A stretch of 64,000 bases of DNA from Microbispora sp. ZYX-F-249 (GCF_039649665.1 NZ_JBDJAW010000031.1:1-64000), one strand, 5' to 3'; counted from the stretch's first letter, positions 9,691-18,258 are shown. Program-made: numbers and translations. Notes: a model not told the origin generated them from the letters alone.

Positions 9691-10671
9691 ATGGGAACCC
9701 GAGGTCTCGTCTGGTGGAAAGCCGGTCTCACCACGGCCGGCACGATAACCGTCCTCGCCGCAGGTGCCGGAAGTGCCATGGCGGCGTCCGCTCCCCGCTC
9801 GGACGACGTCGACCCGTCGACGCGTACGAACGTCACGAACGCGATGAAGGGCGAGGCGCTGGCGCACGTCACCTACCGGGAGTACGCGAAGCAGGCGGAC
9901 AGGGAGAACCTGCCCGAGGTGGCCGGGCTGTACCGGCGCACCGCGCACACCGAATTACGCGAACACCTCACCGAGCAGGCGAAACTCATCGGCCTGGTCG
10001 GGGACAACGCCGCGAACCTCCGCGACAGCACGAGCGGCGAGTCCTACGAGGCGACGACGATGTACAAGAACTTCGCCGAGCAGGCGAGGGCCGACGGAGA
10101 CCGGCAGGCGGCCCGGCTCTTCTCGGAGATAGCCAAGGACGAGGCCGCGCACCACGCGAAGTTCGTCGAGGCGGCGAAGGCCGTCACCGATCCGTCGTCC
10201 GGCACGGTCATCCCGACGGACGTGCAGGCAAAGCGTGTGGCCGTGCGCGCGGGAGAGCCGAAGGTCTCGTCGCCCCGGACGCTGGAGAACCTGCGTACGG
10301 CGATGAAGGGCGAAGCCTTCGCCTACGCGAAGTACACCCTCTATGGGGACAAGGCCCGCGAGACCGGTCAGCCGAGGCTCGCCAAACTCTTCCACCGCAC
10401 CGCCGCCGTCGAGCGCACCGAGCACTTCGCCGAGGAGGCGAATCTGGCCGGTGCGGTCCGGGACACCGCGGCCAATCTGTGCGCGACGATCAAGGGGGAG
10501 ACTCACGAGGGCACCCAGATGTACCCCGATTACGCGCGCCAGGCCTCGGCCGCCGGAGACACCGCGGTGGCCGACGTGCTCAACGACACGGCGAAGGACG
10601 AGCTGAAGCACGCCAAGGCCTTCTCCGGCGAACTGTCCAAGCTCGGCAGGCAGTGCTCCACGTCGAGCTGA
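9691..10671 (+). CDS. Exported protein with two tandem rubrerythrin/ferritin-like domains
   Basis: 326 residues. A signal peptide is visible (MGTRGLVWWKAG, a hydrophobic run, then AGSAMA before ASAP). Two homologous helical domains follow, at about residues 45-170 and 195-320. Each starts with MKGEA(L/F)A, and each has a Glu/His helix (TELREH or VERTEH), an E-rich helix (SGESYEATTMYKNFAEQA or KGETHEGTQMYPDYARQA) and a final AKDE helix with His (DEAAHHAKF or DELKHAKAF). These are the di-iron ligand helices of rubrerythrin, without the rubredoxin domain. A role in peroxide defence or iron handling outside the membrane is an inference. Start ATG with GGGGGG upstream; DoxX-like gene 48 nt downstream. 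Confidence 0.85.
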   Translation: MGTRGLVWWKAGLTTAGTITVLAAGAGSAMAASAPRSDDVDPSTRTNVTNAMKGEALAHVTYREYAKQADRENLPEVAGLYRRTAHTELREHLTEQAKLIGLVGDNAANLRDSTSGESYEATTMYKNFAEQARADGDRQAARLFSEIAKDEAAHHAKFVEAAKAVTDPSSGTVIPTDVQAKRVAVRAGEPKVSSPRTLENLRTAMKGEAFAYAKYTLYGDKARETGQPRLAKLFHRTAAVERTEHFAEEANLAGAVRDTAANLCATIKGETHEGTQMYPDYARQASAAGDTAVADVLNDTAKDELKHAKAFSGELSKLGRQCSTSS

Positions 10672-10719
10672 CCGCGCCCGCCGTCCCGTTGGGGCGGTCT
10701 CGCGCCCAGAGGAGTGGCG

Positions 10720-11277
10720 ATGACCGGTTCGGGAGACGGCCGCGGCGGTGCGACGACCCGCGCCACCGGGCACCCTGCGGCCGGTACGGCCACCCGTCCG
10801 GGCGACTACGTCTGGGGGCTCGTACGACTGTTGATCGGCTGGGTGTTCCTCTGGGCGTTCCTCGACAAGCTCTTCGGCTGGGGGTTCGGCACGCCCGCCG
10901 ACCGCGCTTGGATCAGGGGAGCGAGCCCGACGACCGGGTATCTCAAAGGCACCGCGAGGAAACCCCTCGGCGCGGTGTTCTCTCCCCTGGCCGGGCACGC
11001 GTGGGCCGACTGGCTTTTCATGATCGGTCTGCTGGGCGTCGGCCTGGCGCTCATGCTCGGCGTCGCGATGCGCCTGACGGCGGTCCTGGGCGGGTTGCTG
11101 CTGCTCCTCATGTGGGCGGCCGAACTGCCTCCCGAGCACAACCCGTTCGTGGACTACCGCCTCGTCTACCTGTTCGTCATCGCGGGGCTGGCTCTGACCG
11201 ACGCCGGAGACACGCTGGGAATCGGCCGATGGTGGGGAAACACGGCGCTGGTCCGGCACCATCCCTGGCTCAAGTAG
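10720..11277 (+). CDS. DoxX-like integral membrane protein
   Basis: 185 residues with four hydrophobic segments (LVRLLIGWVFLWAFLDKLFGW, WLFMIGLLGVGLALMLG, LTAVLGGLLLLLMWAAEL and LVYLFVIAGLALTDAG), the DoxX/DoxD topology. This family includes the membrane part of thiosulfate:quinone oxidoreductase and oxidoreductase partners of superoxide dismutase in mycobacteria. The ATG at 10720 has GAGGAG 5 nt before it; the GTG at 10714 is less likely. It follows the exported rubrerythrin gene closely, so the two may act together in redox defence at the membrane. Confidence 0.75.
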   Translation: MTGSGDGRGGATTRATGHPAAGTATRPGDYVWGLVRLLIGWVFLWAFLDKLFGWGFGTPADRAWIRGASPTTGYLKGTARKPLGAVFSPLAGHAWADWLFMIGLLGVGLALMLGVAMRLTAVLGGLLLLLMWAAELPPEHNPFVDYRLVYLFVIAGLALTDAGDTLGIGRWWGNTALVRHHPWLK

Positions 11278-11405
11278 ACGCGCACGGCGGGCCACGAGAG
11301 GCGGCAGGCCGCCGCGGCTGCGCGCCCCGAGCTCGTCGCTCAAGCTCTCGGACAGGCGTTCGCGACGGCGGCGTCCGGTCTCAGTGCTCGACTACGGTGT
11401 TGCGC

Positions 11406-11744
11406 ATGGACCTCAGCGCCTACCGCGGATACTTCCTGGACGCGGTTGTCGTCCAAGTCGACTCCGTCGCCAGCACTGCGAGGATCAGCCTTACGAGCGG
11501 AGACGATGACACTGCTGTAATCGAGCTGATGGGCGTCGTCCATGTGAGGATGGACAGCCCGGATGTCAAGGGCGACTTCATCGACGAGGCCGTTGTAAGC
11601 GATCTGCCGAGAACCGGAGCCTGGCCGGCTGACGCCCATCACCTTCTTCACCTTCACAACAACGACAGCGAGCTGGTTTGGCTCAAACTGACGGGTCCCC
11701 GGGAGATCGAGGTGGTGGCAGAAAGGATCACCACCGAACATTGA
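11406..11744 (+). CDS. Hypothetical protein
   Basis: 112 residues, starting MDLSAYRGYFLDAVVVQVDS and rich in Asp, Val and His; mostly beta-strand-like with no signal peptide or membrane segment. I do not recognise the family. Codon use is less GC-biased at third positions than the neighbours (GAT, GTT and ACT codons appear often), which together with the integrase remnant and tRNA genes just downstream suggests acquired DNA. Start ATG 11406 lacks a clear Shine-Dalgarno. A GTG nine bases upstream is an alternative. Confidence 0.55.
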   Translation: MDLSAYRGYFLDAVVVQVDSVASTARISLTSGDDDTAVIELMGVVHVRMDSPDVKGDFIDEAVVSDLPRTGAWPADAHHLLHLHNNDSELVWLKLTGPREIEVVAERITTEH

Positions 11745-11881
11745 AGTGGGCCAGACCTCTTACGTCCGCTCGGGCGACCCTGATCTACCTGCACGCCACG
11801 CAGGACCGTGATCGGGCGATCGCCAAAGCGCTCGGAGGCGTTCAGGACGGCGGCCGGAACGAGGATTGAACACTGAAGTGG
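11736..11881. repeat. Pair of short direct repeats flanking the integrase remnant
   Basis: GAACATTGAAGTGG (11736-11749) and GAACACTGAAGTGG (11868-11881) differ at one base and lie 132 nt apart. Each overlaps or follows the 3' end of a reading frame (the hypothetical gene and the integrase remnant). They may be remains of a recombination or duplication event. Confidence 0.5.
11762..11869 (+). pseudogene. C-terminal remnant of a tyrosine site-specific integrase
   Basis: The frame reads TSARATLIYLHATQDRDR, then AIAKALGG and a stop. This matches the end of actinobacterial phage/plasmid integrases (typically STRAALIYLHAT-RD-AIA-AL), including the catalytic Tyr in LIYLHAT. Only about 35 codons remain; the rest of the gene is missing, replaced upstream by the end of the hypothetical gene. 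It sits about 100 nt from tRNA-Gly, and tRNA genes are the usual integration targets of such elements. Confidence 0.7.
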
Positions 11882-11926
11882 CACGTGTGTGGCACGGCAG
11901 ATCGGAAACAGTGTCGCGAGATCACG

Positions 11927-11962
11927 AAGGCCAGGCTCCCCGTACGGGGTGACCTGGCCTTT
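11927..11962. terminator. Hairpin between integrase remnant and tRNA-Gly
   Basis: Arms AAGGCCAGG and CCTGGCCTT enclose an inner CCCCGTACGGGG palindrome, giving a long stem, followed on the plus strand by TT. It lies 9 nt beyond the 3' end of tRNA-Gly on the minus strand, so it can end that transcript and may work in both directions. Confidence 0.6.
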
Positions 11963-11971
11963 CGCGCTGAG

Positions 11972-12042
11972 AGCGGACGACGGGAATCGAACCCGCGTAG
12001 CCAGTTTGGAAGACTGGGGCTCTACCATTGAGCTACGTCCGC
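11972..12042 (-). tRNA. tRNA-Gly (UCC)
   Basis: On the minus strand the sequence starts GCGGACGTAGCTCAATGGTA. It has a D arm, an anticodon stem CCAGT/ACTGG with loop CTTCCAA (anticodon TCC), a T arm CGGGTTCGATTCCCG, and a closing acceptor strand CGTCCGC. The discriminator base is T and CCA is not encoded. All four stems pair. Confidence 0.95.
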
Positions 12043-12132
12043 GCGCGCCCGGTGTCCATCTGGTCTAGACTTCATCCGGTCGTCAGGGCGTAAGCGTACC
12101 GGAGTCTCGGAGCGCACGCGTACCCGACGAGA

Positions 12133-12209
12133 CGGGGCGTGGCGCAGCTTGGTAGCGCGCTTGCTTTGGGAGCAAGAAGTCGCAGGTTCAAATCCTGTCG
12201 CCCCGACCA
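12133..12209 (+). tRNA. tRNA-Pro (UGG)
   Basis: The plus strand begins CGGGGCGTGGCGCAGCTTGG. The anticodon arm is CTTGC/GCAAG with loop TTTGGGA (anticodon TGG) and the T arm is CAGGTTCAAATCCTG. The acceptor closes with CGCCCCG, followed by A and an encoded CCA. It is divergent from tRNA-Gly. Confidence 0.96.
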
Positions 12210-12382
12210 GCACTCTCGCATTTCCGCGCCGCTTCCGGCCGACGGCCGGCGCAGCGGCCTCGTCCGTTCCCTACGAGGCGACGGCGGCACTGCGGCCGGC
12301 CCGCCGCACCAGCCGGGCTCCGGGCCTCCGGCACGTTTCTATAACCTGTTCTCGTCGTACCCCCGGGACCCTGAGGAGCACC

Positions 12383-13144
12383 ATGGGCGACCTGGTCCTC
12401 GTCGACCGGCCCGCCGAGGCCGTCGCGATCGTGACGCTGAACCGTCCGCGCAAGTACAACGCGATCTCCAAGGCGCTGCTGGAGGAGTTCCGGGACACGC
12501 TGGAGCGGCTCGCGGCCGAGCCCGGCCTGCGCGCGATGGTCCTCACCGGGGCCGACCCCGCCTTCTGCGCGGGCCTGGACCTCGGTGAGCTGGAAGCGAA
12601 CGTGCGGATCGGCCATCCCGACTCGATCCTCCCGCTGCGGAACTTCCCCGTGCCCGTCATCGGTGCGGTCAACGGCGTGGCGGTGACCGGCGGCCTGGAG
12701 TTCGCGCTCGCGTGCGACTTCAGGATCGCCAGCGAACGGGCGCGGTTCGCCGACACCCACACCCGCGTCGGCATCGTGCCCTCCTGGGGCATGACCGCCC
12801 GGCTGAGCCAGGCGGTCGGGCAGGCGTGGGCCCGGCAGATGACGTTCACCGGGGACTTCGTCGACGCGCCCCTCGCGCTGCGCATCGGACTGGTGAACGA
12901 GGTCGTCGCGCACGACCGGCTGCTGCCCCGGGCCGTGGAGCTCGCGCGGAGCATCGCGACGACGACCCCGCAGACACTGGGCAGGATCCGGGAGATCTAC
13001 GACCTCCTGCGGGACGGCACCGGCGCCGACGGCCTCCGTGCCGAGCTGGAGACCGGCCGGGACGGGCTCGCCATCACCAGCCCCGAGGACTTCGCCGCCC
13101 GCAGGCGCGCGGTCTTCGACCGGGGCCGGAGCCAGAGCCGCTGA
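12383..13144 (+). CDS. Enoyl-CoA hydratase/isomerase (crotonase) family protein
   Basis: 253 residues from ATG 12383, with GAGGAG upstream. The crotonase fold shows NRPRKYNAISKALLEE near the N-terminus, the CoA/oxyanion loop FCAGLDLGEL (about residues 65-74), and GAVNGVAVTGGLEFALACD with the second oxyanion Gly pair (about 96-112). It probably hydrates or isomerises an acyl-CoA thioester; the exact substrate cannot be read. Likely single transcription unit between tRNA-Pro and a convergent VOC gene. Confidence 0.88.
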   Translation: MGDLVLVDRPAEAVAIVTLNRPRKYNAISKALLEEFRDTLERLAAEPGLRAMVLTGADPAFCAGLDLGELEANVRIGHPDSILPLRNFPVPVIGAVNGVAVTGGLEFALACDFRIASERARFADTHTRVGIVPSWGMTARLSQAVGQAWARQMTFTGDFVDAPLALRIGLVNEVVAHDRLLPRAVELARSIATTTPQTLGRIREIYDLLRDGTGADGLRAELETGRDGLAITSPEDFAARRRAVFDRGRSQSR

Positions 13145-13147
13145 AGG

Positions 13148-13540
13148 TCACTCCTCCTCCACGTACGGGTGCGTGAGGAACTCGATGGCGTGACCGTCGG
13201 GGTCGTCCACGTACACCCCGCGGCCGTGGTGGCGGTGGTTGACCTGCTGCGGCTCCTGGTGATGCGGCCCGCCCCAGTACGGCAGGCCCCGCTCGGCGAT
13301 GCGGGCGCAGATCTCGTCGAACTCGTCCTCGGAGACGAGGAACGCCAGGTGCTGCATGACGATCCGGTCCCGGTCGACGATCGAGTCGGCGTAGTCGATC
13401 GTCACGCCGTTGGCGACCCGGACCGTGGCGAACGGCCCGAACGCGCCGGGCTCCGGCTCGCCGAGCAAGCCGGTCAGGAAGCGGGCGGACTCGAAGCGGT
13501 CACTGCTGTGCACGATCGTGTGGTCCAGTCGAGCGGTCAC
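13148..13540 (-). CDS. VOC (glyoxalase/bleomycin resistance/dioxygenase) superfamily protein
   Basis: 130 residues from GTG 13540, chosen because CTGGAGGG lies 6 nt upstream; the ATG at 13570 has none. One beta-alpha-beta-beta-beta pair is visible: LDHTIVHSSDRFESARFLTGLLG at the start and VYVDDPDGHAIEFLTHPY at the end, with His and Glu as likely metal ligands. Substrate unknown; the family covers lyases, dioxygenases and drug-binding proteins. Divergent from the DUF2087 gene and convergent with the crotonase gene, only 3 nt apart. Confidence 0.85.
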   Translation of the reverse strand: MTARLDHTIVHSSDRFESARFLTGLLGEPEPGAFGPFATVRVANGVTIDYADSIVDRDRIVMQHLAFLVSEDEFDEICARIAERGLPYWGGPHHQEPQQVNHRHHGRGVYVDDPDGHAIEFLTHPYVEEE

Positions 13541-13590
13541 GGCGCCCTCCAGGTTTTCCGTGGTCCTCATCGAGCCAATACCGTGGACGG

Positions 13591-14088
13591 GTGATCGACA
13601 AGCACATCTCCCGCGTGCTCGGGCTGCTCGGGCAGGACGACACGCTTCGTGTCCTCGCCGGACTGGTCCTGCGTCCCGGTGAGCCGCTCGACAAGGTCAC
13701 CGGGCTGACCCCGGAGGCGGCGGCCAAGGCCCTGGACCGGCTGGCCAGGGGCGGCCTCGCGGTACGGGAGGAGGGCGGCTGGCGGGCGCGGCCCGAGACC
13801 TTCCGCGACCTGCTCCGCATGGTCCCCTCCACGCCGGCCGATCCGATGGACGCGTTCCTGGTCGACGGGCGGCTCGTCTCCATCCCGGTGAAGCGGGCCA
13901 AACGGCTGATGGTGCTCGACTACATCGCGCAGGTGTTCGAGGTGGGTGTGCGCTACCAGGAGAAGGAGGTCGACGTGGCGCTGCGGGCGTTCCACGACGA
14001 CCACGCCGCGCTGCGCCGCTATCTGGTGGACGAGGGGTTCCTCACCCGGGAGGCCAACGTCTACTGGCGTTCGGGAGGAAGCGTCTGA
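13591..14088 (+). CDS. DUF2087 domain protein
   Basis: 165 residues from GTG 13591. The N-terminal half looks like a winged helix ([35 protein letters not shown]). The C-terminal half is DUF2087 (about residues 85-160: [49 protein letters not shown]). The family is often called transcriptional regulators, but no target is known. No clear Shine-Dalgarno, so translation may be nearly leaderless. 64 nt ahead of the TrpB2 gene on the same strand. Confidence 0.82.
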   Translation: MIDKHISRVLGLLGQDDTLRVLAGLVLRPGEPLDKVTGLTPEAAAKALDRLARGGLAVREEGGWRARPETFRDLLRMVPSTPADPMDAFLVDGRLVSIPVKRAKRLMVLDYIAQVFEVGVRYQEKEVDVALRAFHDDHAALRRYLVDEGFLTREANVYWRSGGSV

Positions 14089-14152
14089 CCGGGTCCGGCC
14101 ACATCGGCCGGCGCCCTTTCCCCACGGGCCCGCGGCGCGGACACTGGGAGAC

Positions 14153-15511
14153 ATGGGCGAGCCGACCAGGGTCCTTCTCGACGAGTCCCGGATCCCCCGG
14201 AACTGGTACAACGTCATCCCGGACCTGCCCACGCCACCCCCGCCGGTGCTCCATCCGGCGACGCTGCGGCCGGTCGGTCCCGACGACCTCGCCCCGCTCT
14301 TCCCGGATGCGCTTATCGGGCAGGAGGTGTCGGGCGAGCGGTTCGTCCCGATCCCCGAGGGCGTCCTCGACGTCTACCGCCTCTGGCGGCCGACACCGCT
14401 GATCCGCGCCCGCCGCCTGGAGCGCGCCCTCGGCACGCCCGCCCGCATCTACTACAAGTACGAGGGTGGCAGCCCGTCGGGCTCGCACAAGCCCAACACG
14501 GCGGTCCCGCAGGCGTACTACAACGCGCGGGAGGGCGTGCGCAGGCTGACCACCGAGACCGGCGCGGGCCAGTGGGGCTCCGCGCTGGCGTTCGCCTCCG
14601 CCCAGTACGGCCTGGCCTGCGAGATCTGGATGGTCCGGGCGTCGTACGACCAGAAGCCGTACCGGCGCACGCTGATGAAGGTCTACGGCGCCACCCTGCA
14701 CGCCAGCCCGTCGGCGGTGACCACGGCGGGCAGCAGGATCCTGGCGGAGGACCCGCACTGCACGGGGTCGCTGGGCATCGCGATCAGCGAGGCCGTCGAG
14801 GTGGCCGGGCAGCACGACGACACGCGGTACGCCCTGGGCTCGGTGCTCAACCACGTCCTGCTGCACCAGACCGTCATCGGCGAGGAGGCGCTGGAGCAAC
14901 TGGCCACCCTCGGCGAGACCCCCGACCTGGTGATCGGCTGCACCGGCGGCGGCTCCAACTTCGCCGGGCTGGCCTTCCCGTTCCTGCGCGAGAAGCTGGC
15001 GGGGCGGATGAACCCGGTGCTGCGCGGCGTGGAGCCGGCCGCCTGCCCGTCGCTGACCCGGGGCACGTACGCCTACGACTTCGGCGACGCCGCGGGGTTC
15101 ACGCCGCTGATGAAGATGCACACGCTGGGGCACACGTTCGTGCCCGACCCGATCCACGCCGGCGGGCTGCGCTACCACGGCATGTCTCCGCTGCTCTCGC
15201 ACGTGTACGAGCAGGGCCTGGTGGAGGCCGTGGCCGTCACGCAGACCGAGTGCTTCGACGCGGGGATCCGCTTCGCCAGGTCCGAGGGGATCGTGCCCGC
15301 CCCCGAACCCGCCCACGCCGTGGCCGCGACGATCGCGGAGGCGCTGCGGTGCGCGGAGTCGGGCGAGGAGAAGGTCATCGTGATGTCCCTGTGCGGGCAC
15401 GGCCATTTCGACCTGCCCGCCTACGAGAGCCGTCTCGCCGGTCGCCTGGAGGACTTCACGCTTCCGCAGGAGCGGATCGACGAGGCTCTCGCGCACCTGC
15501 CCGCCGTCTGA
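14153..15511 (+). CDS. TrpB2-type tryptophan synthase beta-like protein (PLP-dependent)
   Basis: 452 residues from ATG 14153. The TrpB2 subclass is clear: long N-terminal extension ([19 protein letters not shown]), PLP lysine in [22 protein letters not shown], glycine-rich phosphate loop [10 protein letters not shown], and a C-terminal LCGHGHFDL. TrpB2 can make tryptophan from indole and serine, and commonly lacks a TrpA partner; no trpA, trpC or trpB1 lies nearby. It may salvage indole or use another amino acid. A separate trp operon elsewhere is expected but not visible. Confidence 0.9.
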   Translation: MGEPTRVLLDESRIPRNWYNVIPDLPTPPPPVLHPATLRPVGPDDLAPLFPDALIGQEVSGERFVPIPEGVLDVYRLWRPTPLIRARRLERALGTPARIYYKYEGGSPSGSHKPNTAVPQAYYNAREGVRRLTTETGAGQWGSALAFASAQYGLACEIWMVRASYDQKPYRRTLMKVYGATLHASPSAVTTAGSRILAEDPHCTGSLGIAISEAVEVAGQHDDTRYALGSVLNHVLLHQTVIGEEALEQLATLGETPDLVIGCTGGGSNFAGLAFPFLREKLAGRMNPVLRGVEPAACPSLTRGTYAYDFGDAAGFTPLMKMHTLGHTFVPDPIHAGGLRYHGMSPLLSHVYEQGLVEAVAVTQTECFDAGIRFARSEGIVPAPEPAHAVAATIAEALRCAESGEEKVIVMSLCGHGHFDLPAYESRLAGRLEDFTLPQERIDEALAHLPAV

Positions 15512-15673
15512 TGTGACGCATGCGCACCGGTATCCGTTTCGTCCCTTGAGCGGCGGGTACGGCTGCGCCATCGTGCCGTAATACCTGTCGGAGCACTCAT
15601 GTCAAACGGCTGAAATGCGCGGTATCAGCTCCATACGATTCTGGAACGCCATCCGCTCTCTCCGGAGAATTCG

Positions 15674-17407
15674 TTGAACCGGAACTGCGTTATCAAGGAC
15701 CCCGCCCCGGGGAACCGGGCGCAGTGGCGCCGCAGCAGCGCCGCGTCCGCAAACGAGCGGCTGGCTTTCCTGAACGAGGCGAGCCGGCGTATCGGCAGCA
15801 CGCTCGACCTGGCCGAGACGAGCCGGGAGCTCGTGGACGTGTCGGTCCCCCGCTTCGCCGACGCGGCGGCCGTGATGGTGCAGGACCGCCTCATGTCGGA
15901 AGGCGAGCTGTCGCCCCGGCCGGTGGACGGGACGACCCTCGTACGCCGGGTGGCCCTGGGGGTGGCCGGCGCCGACCCGGACGCCTGGATGAAGGCGTTC
16001 CCGGTCGACGAGGCGACGGTCTACCCGGCGATCCTCCCGCAGGCCCAGTGCATGGCGAGCGGGAAGCCGCTGATGTACCCGTCGCTGGACAAGGAGAGCG
16101 CCCGGCTGATCGGCGCCAGCCTGGACCGGGAGGAGGCGGTCGCCTCGCTCCTGACCGACTGCTCGTTCCTCGCGGTGCCCCTGCGTGCCCGGGGACGGGT
16201 CCTCGGCTGCGTGGTCTTCACCCGGCGCCCCGGCGGCCTGCCGTTCGAGGAGCAGGACGTGGTGGTGGCCGAGGACCTGGCCGCCCGCGCGGCGCTGTGC
16301 ATCGACAACGCGCGGCTGTACACCACGGAACGCAAAACCGCGCTGACCCTGCAGAGCAGCCTGCTGCCCGTCGAGCTTCCGCAGGCGCTCGGGATGGAGA
16401 TCGCCTCGCGGTATCTGCCGGCCAGCGACCTGATGGGCGTCGGCGGCGACTGGTACGACGTGATCGCCCTGCCCGGCTGCCGTACGGCCCTGGTGGTGGG
16501 CGACGTCATGGGGCACGGGACCAGGGCCGCGGCGACCATGGGCCAGCTGCGCACGGCCGCGCGTACGCTGGCGAGCCTTGACCTGCCGCCCGACGAGGTG
16601 CTGTTCCGGCTCAACCTCATGAGCCAGGACCTCGACCCGAGCCAGATCGCGACGTGCATCTACGCGGTCTACGACCCGGTGACGCGCAGTTGCGCGCTCG
16701 CCCGCGCCGGGCACGTGCCGCCCATCCTGCTGCACCCCGACCGCTCGACCGAGATCATCGAGCTGCCGTCGGGCCTGCCGCTGGGCATCGGCAGCGACCC
16801 GCTGGAGTCGCGCGAGCTGATCCTGCCGTCCGGGAGCGTGCTCGCCCTCTACACCGACGGCCTGGTGGAGAGCCGCGAGCGGGACCTGGACGCCGGCATC
16901 ATGGGGCTGCGGCGCCTGCTCGCCGGTCCGGTCGACGACCTGGAGGACATGTGCGACGTGATCATCAGCAGCCAGCGGTCGAGTCACGAGCGTGACGACA
17001 TCGCCCTGCTGGTGGCCGAGGTGCGCGATCTCGATCCGGACGAGATCGCGACCTGCCCGTTGCCGGCCGATCCGCGGTTCGTCTCGCACGCGCGCCGCTT
17101 CGTCCGCGGCACCCTGCAGCGGTGGGGCCTGGGCGGCCTGGTGGACGCCACCCAGCTCATCGTGAGCGAGCTGGTCACCAACGCGCTCAAGCACGGGTGG
17201 CCGCCGATAGAGCTGCGGCTGCTGCGCGGGCGGACGCTTGTGGTCGAGGTCGCCGACGGTTCGCCCGCCGCTCCCGCCCCGCGCACGGCCACCCCCGACG
17301 AGGACACCGGCCGCGGCCTCCAGCTGATCAAGCGGTTCGCCTACCGCTGGGGCACCCGTCCCACTCCGTACGGCAAGATCGTCTGGGTCGAGCAGCACCT
17401 CCCTTGA
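15674..17407 (+). CDS. GAF-PP2C (SpoIIE/RsbU-type) phosphatase fused to an RsbW-like ATPase domain
   Basis: 577 residues from TTG 15674, with CGGAGAA before it. Order: GAF domain (about 25-215), PP2C phosphatase of the RsbU/SpoIIE type (about 225-430: GVGGDWYDVIALPGCR, VVGDVMGHG, LALYTDGLVE, ERDDIALLV), then a HATPase_c domain (about 445-577: VSELVTNALKHGW, DTGRGLQLIKRFAYRWG). Such proteins reverse anti-anti-sigma phosphorylation and can also bind ATP in partner switching, tuning sigma factors in actinomycetes. The GAF ligand is unknown. No anti-anti-sigma gene is adjacent. Confidence 0.92.
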   Translation: MNRNCVIKDPAPGNRAQWRRSSAASANERLAFLNEASRRIGSTLDLAETSRELVDVSVPRFADAAAVMVQDRLMSEGELSPRPVDGTTLVRRVALGVAGADPDAWMKAFPVDEATVYPAILPQAQCMASGKPLMYPSLDKESARLIGASLDREEAVASLLTDCSFLAVPLRARGRVLGCVVFTRRPGGLPFEEQDVVVAEDLAARAALCIDNARLYTTERKTALTLQSSLLPVELPQALGMEIASRYLPASDLMGVGGDWYDVIALPGCRTALVVGDVMGHGTRAAATMGQLRTAARTLASLDLPPDEVLFRLNLMSQDLDPSQIATCIYAVYDPVTRSCALARAGHVPPILLHPDRSTEIIELPSGLPLGIGSDPLESRELILPSGSVLALYTDGLVESRERDLDAGIMGLRRLLAGPVDDLEDMCDVIISSQRSSHERDDIALLVAEVRDLDPDEIATCPLPADPRFVSHARRFVRGTLQRWGLGGLVDATQLIVSELVTNALKHGWPPIELRLLRGRTLVVEVADGSPAAPAPRTATPDEDTGRGLQLIKRFAYRWGTRPTPYGKIVWVEQHLP

Positions 17408-17493
17408 CCCGGCGTTCCTTCCCCGGCGAGCGTGTATTACCGATCGTTGAGAAGCGTTACGTTCGAACGGGGAGTTCGTGGCGAGGAGGGGAC

Positions 17494-18060
17494 ATGATCG
17501 ATATCCGTGACGCGTACCGCAGGGCGCTGGACGGTTTCGGGGACCGCCTCCATCTCGTCCGCCGCGGACAGTGGGAGTTGCCGACTCCCTGCGTGGACTG
17601 GGACGTCCGCGGGCTGGTGAACCACGTCGTGTCCGAGAACCTGTGGGCCCCCGAGCTGCTGTCCGGCCGCACGGTCGCGGAGGTGGGGGACGCCTTCGAG
17701 GGCGACGTGCTCGGCGACGACCCGCTCAAGGCGTTCGAGGCGTCCGCGCAGGGCGCCGTGCAGGCCGTGTACGCCGAGGGCGCCCTGACCTCCGTCACCC
17801 ACCTGTCCTTCGGCGACGTGCCGGGCGAGGAGTACATCACCGAGCTGTTCGCGGACGCGCTGATCCACACCTGGGACCTGGCACGTGCCATCGGCGGGCC
17901 GGAAAGGCTCGACCCCGACCTCGTCGCCTCCTGCTCGGATTGGTTCGAGAAGGCGCGGGAGGACTACCGCGAGGCGGGGGTGATCGGGGACGAGCGAGGC
18001 GTCCCGGCCGGCGCCGACCAGCAGACTCACCTGCTCGCCGCCTGGGGCAGGAACCCCTAG
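17494..18060 (+). CDS. TIGR03086 family (mycothiol-dependent maleylpyruvate isomerase-like, DinB fold) protein
   Basis: 188 residues from ATG 17494, with GGAGGGG upstream. N-terminal four-helix DinB-like domain with metal-ligand candidates: GLVNHVVSENLWAPELLSG (His) and ADALIHTWDLARAIG (His and Asp). Actinobacterial members use mycothiol or bind metal; the reaction here is unknown. C-terminal QTHLLAAWGRNP is the usual family end. It follows the phosphatase gene by 86 nt on the same strand. Confidence 0.85.
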   Translation: MIDIRDAYRRALDGFGDRLHLVRRGQWELPTPCVDWDVRGLVNHVVSENLWAPELLSGRTVAEVGDAFEGDVLGDDPLKAFEASAQGAVQAVYAEGALTSVTHLSFGDVPGEEYITELFADALIHTWDLARAIGGPERLDPDLVASCSDWFEKAREDYREAGVIGDERGVPAGADQQTHLLAAWGRNP

Positions 18061-18069
18061 GCCGGGCCT

Positions 18070-18147
18070 CTACCGGCCCGTGGGCCGCCTGCCGTGGTTG
18101 GCCTTCTTCTTCTTGCGTGCCTTCGACTTGCGCGCGCGTCTGCCCAT
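18070..18147 (-). CDS. 50S ribosomal protein bL37 (25 residues)
   Basis: Tiny minus-strand gene: MGRRARKSKARKKKK at the start and NHGRRPTGR at the end. The length, the dense Arg/Lys content and the KANHG(K/R)RP signature match bL37, the very small large-subunit protein first seen in mycobacterial ribosome structures. ATG at 18147 is preceded by GGAAGGCGG at correct spacing. It is convergent with the TIGR03086 gene (9 nt between stops) and divergent from the DeoR regulator. Because of its size it is easily left unannotated. Confidence 0.88.
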   Translation of the reverse strand: MGRRARKSKARKKKKANHGRRPTGR

Positions 18148-18252
18148 GAAGACCGCCTTCCGTCGAGTACGGCGTTTCGCTCACTGTCCCCCGCGGGACC
18201 GCGACCGGCAAGTACCCGGACCCCAACTCAACATGTCTCCACGTCCGTGGGG

Positions 18253-18258
18253 CATAAT
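18253..18258 (+). promoter_or_regulatory. Candidate -10 element of the deoR-galT transcript
   Basis: CATAAT (5 of 6 consensus) about 30 nt before the DeoR start, just after a perfect inverted repeat CCACG-TC-CGTGG (18239-18250) that could be an operator. No good -35 is seen. The AT-rich stretch here contrasts with the flanking GC-rich DNA. Confidence 0.35.

Noticed and set aside
11654-12028. 124-residue minus-strand frame reading through tRNA-Gly
   Set aside because: Its start is the translated tRNA (VEPQSSKLATRVRFPSSA is a common artefact of tRNA translation).
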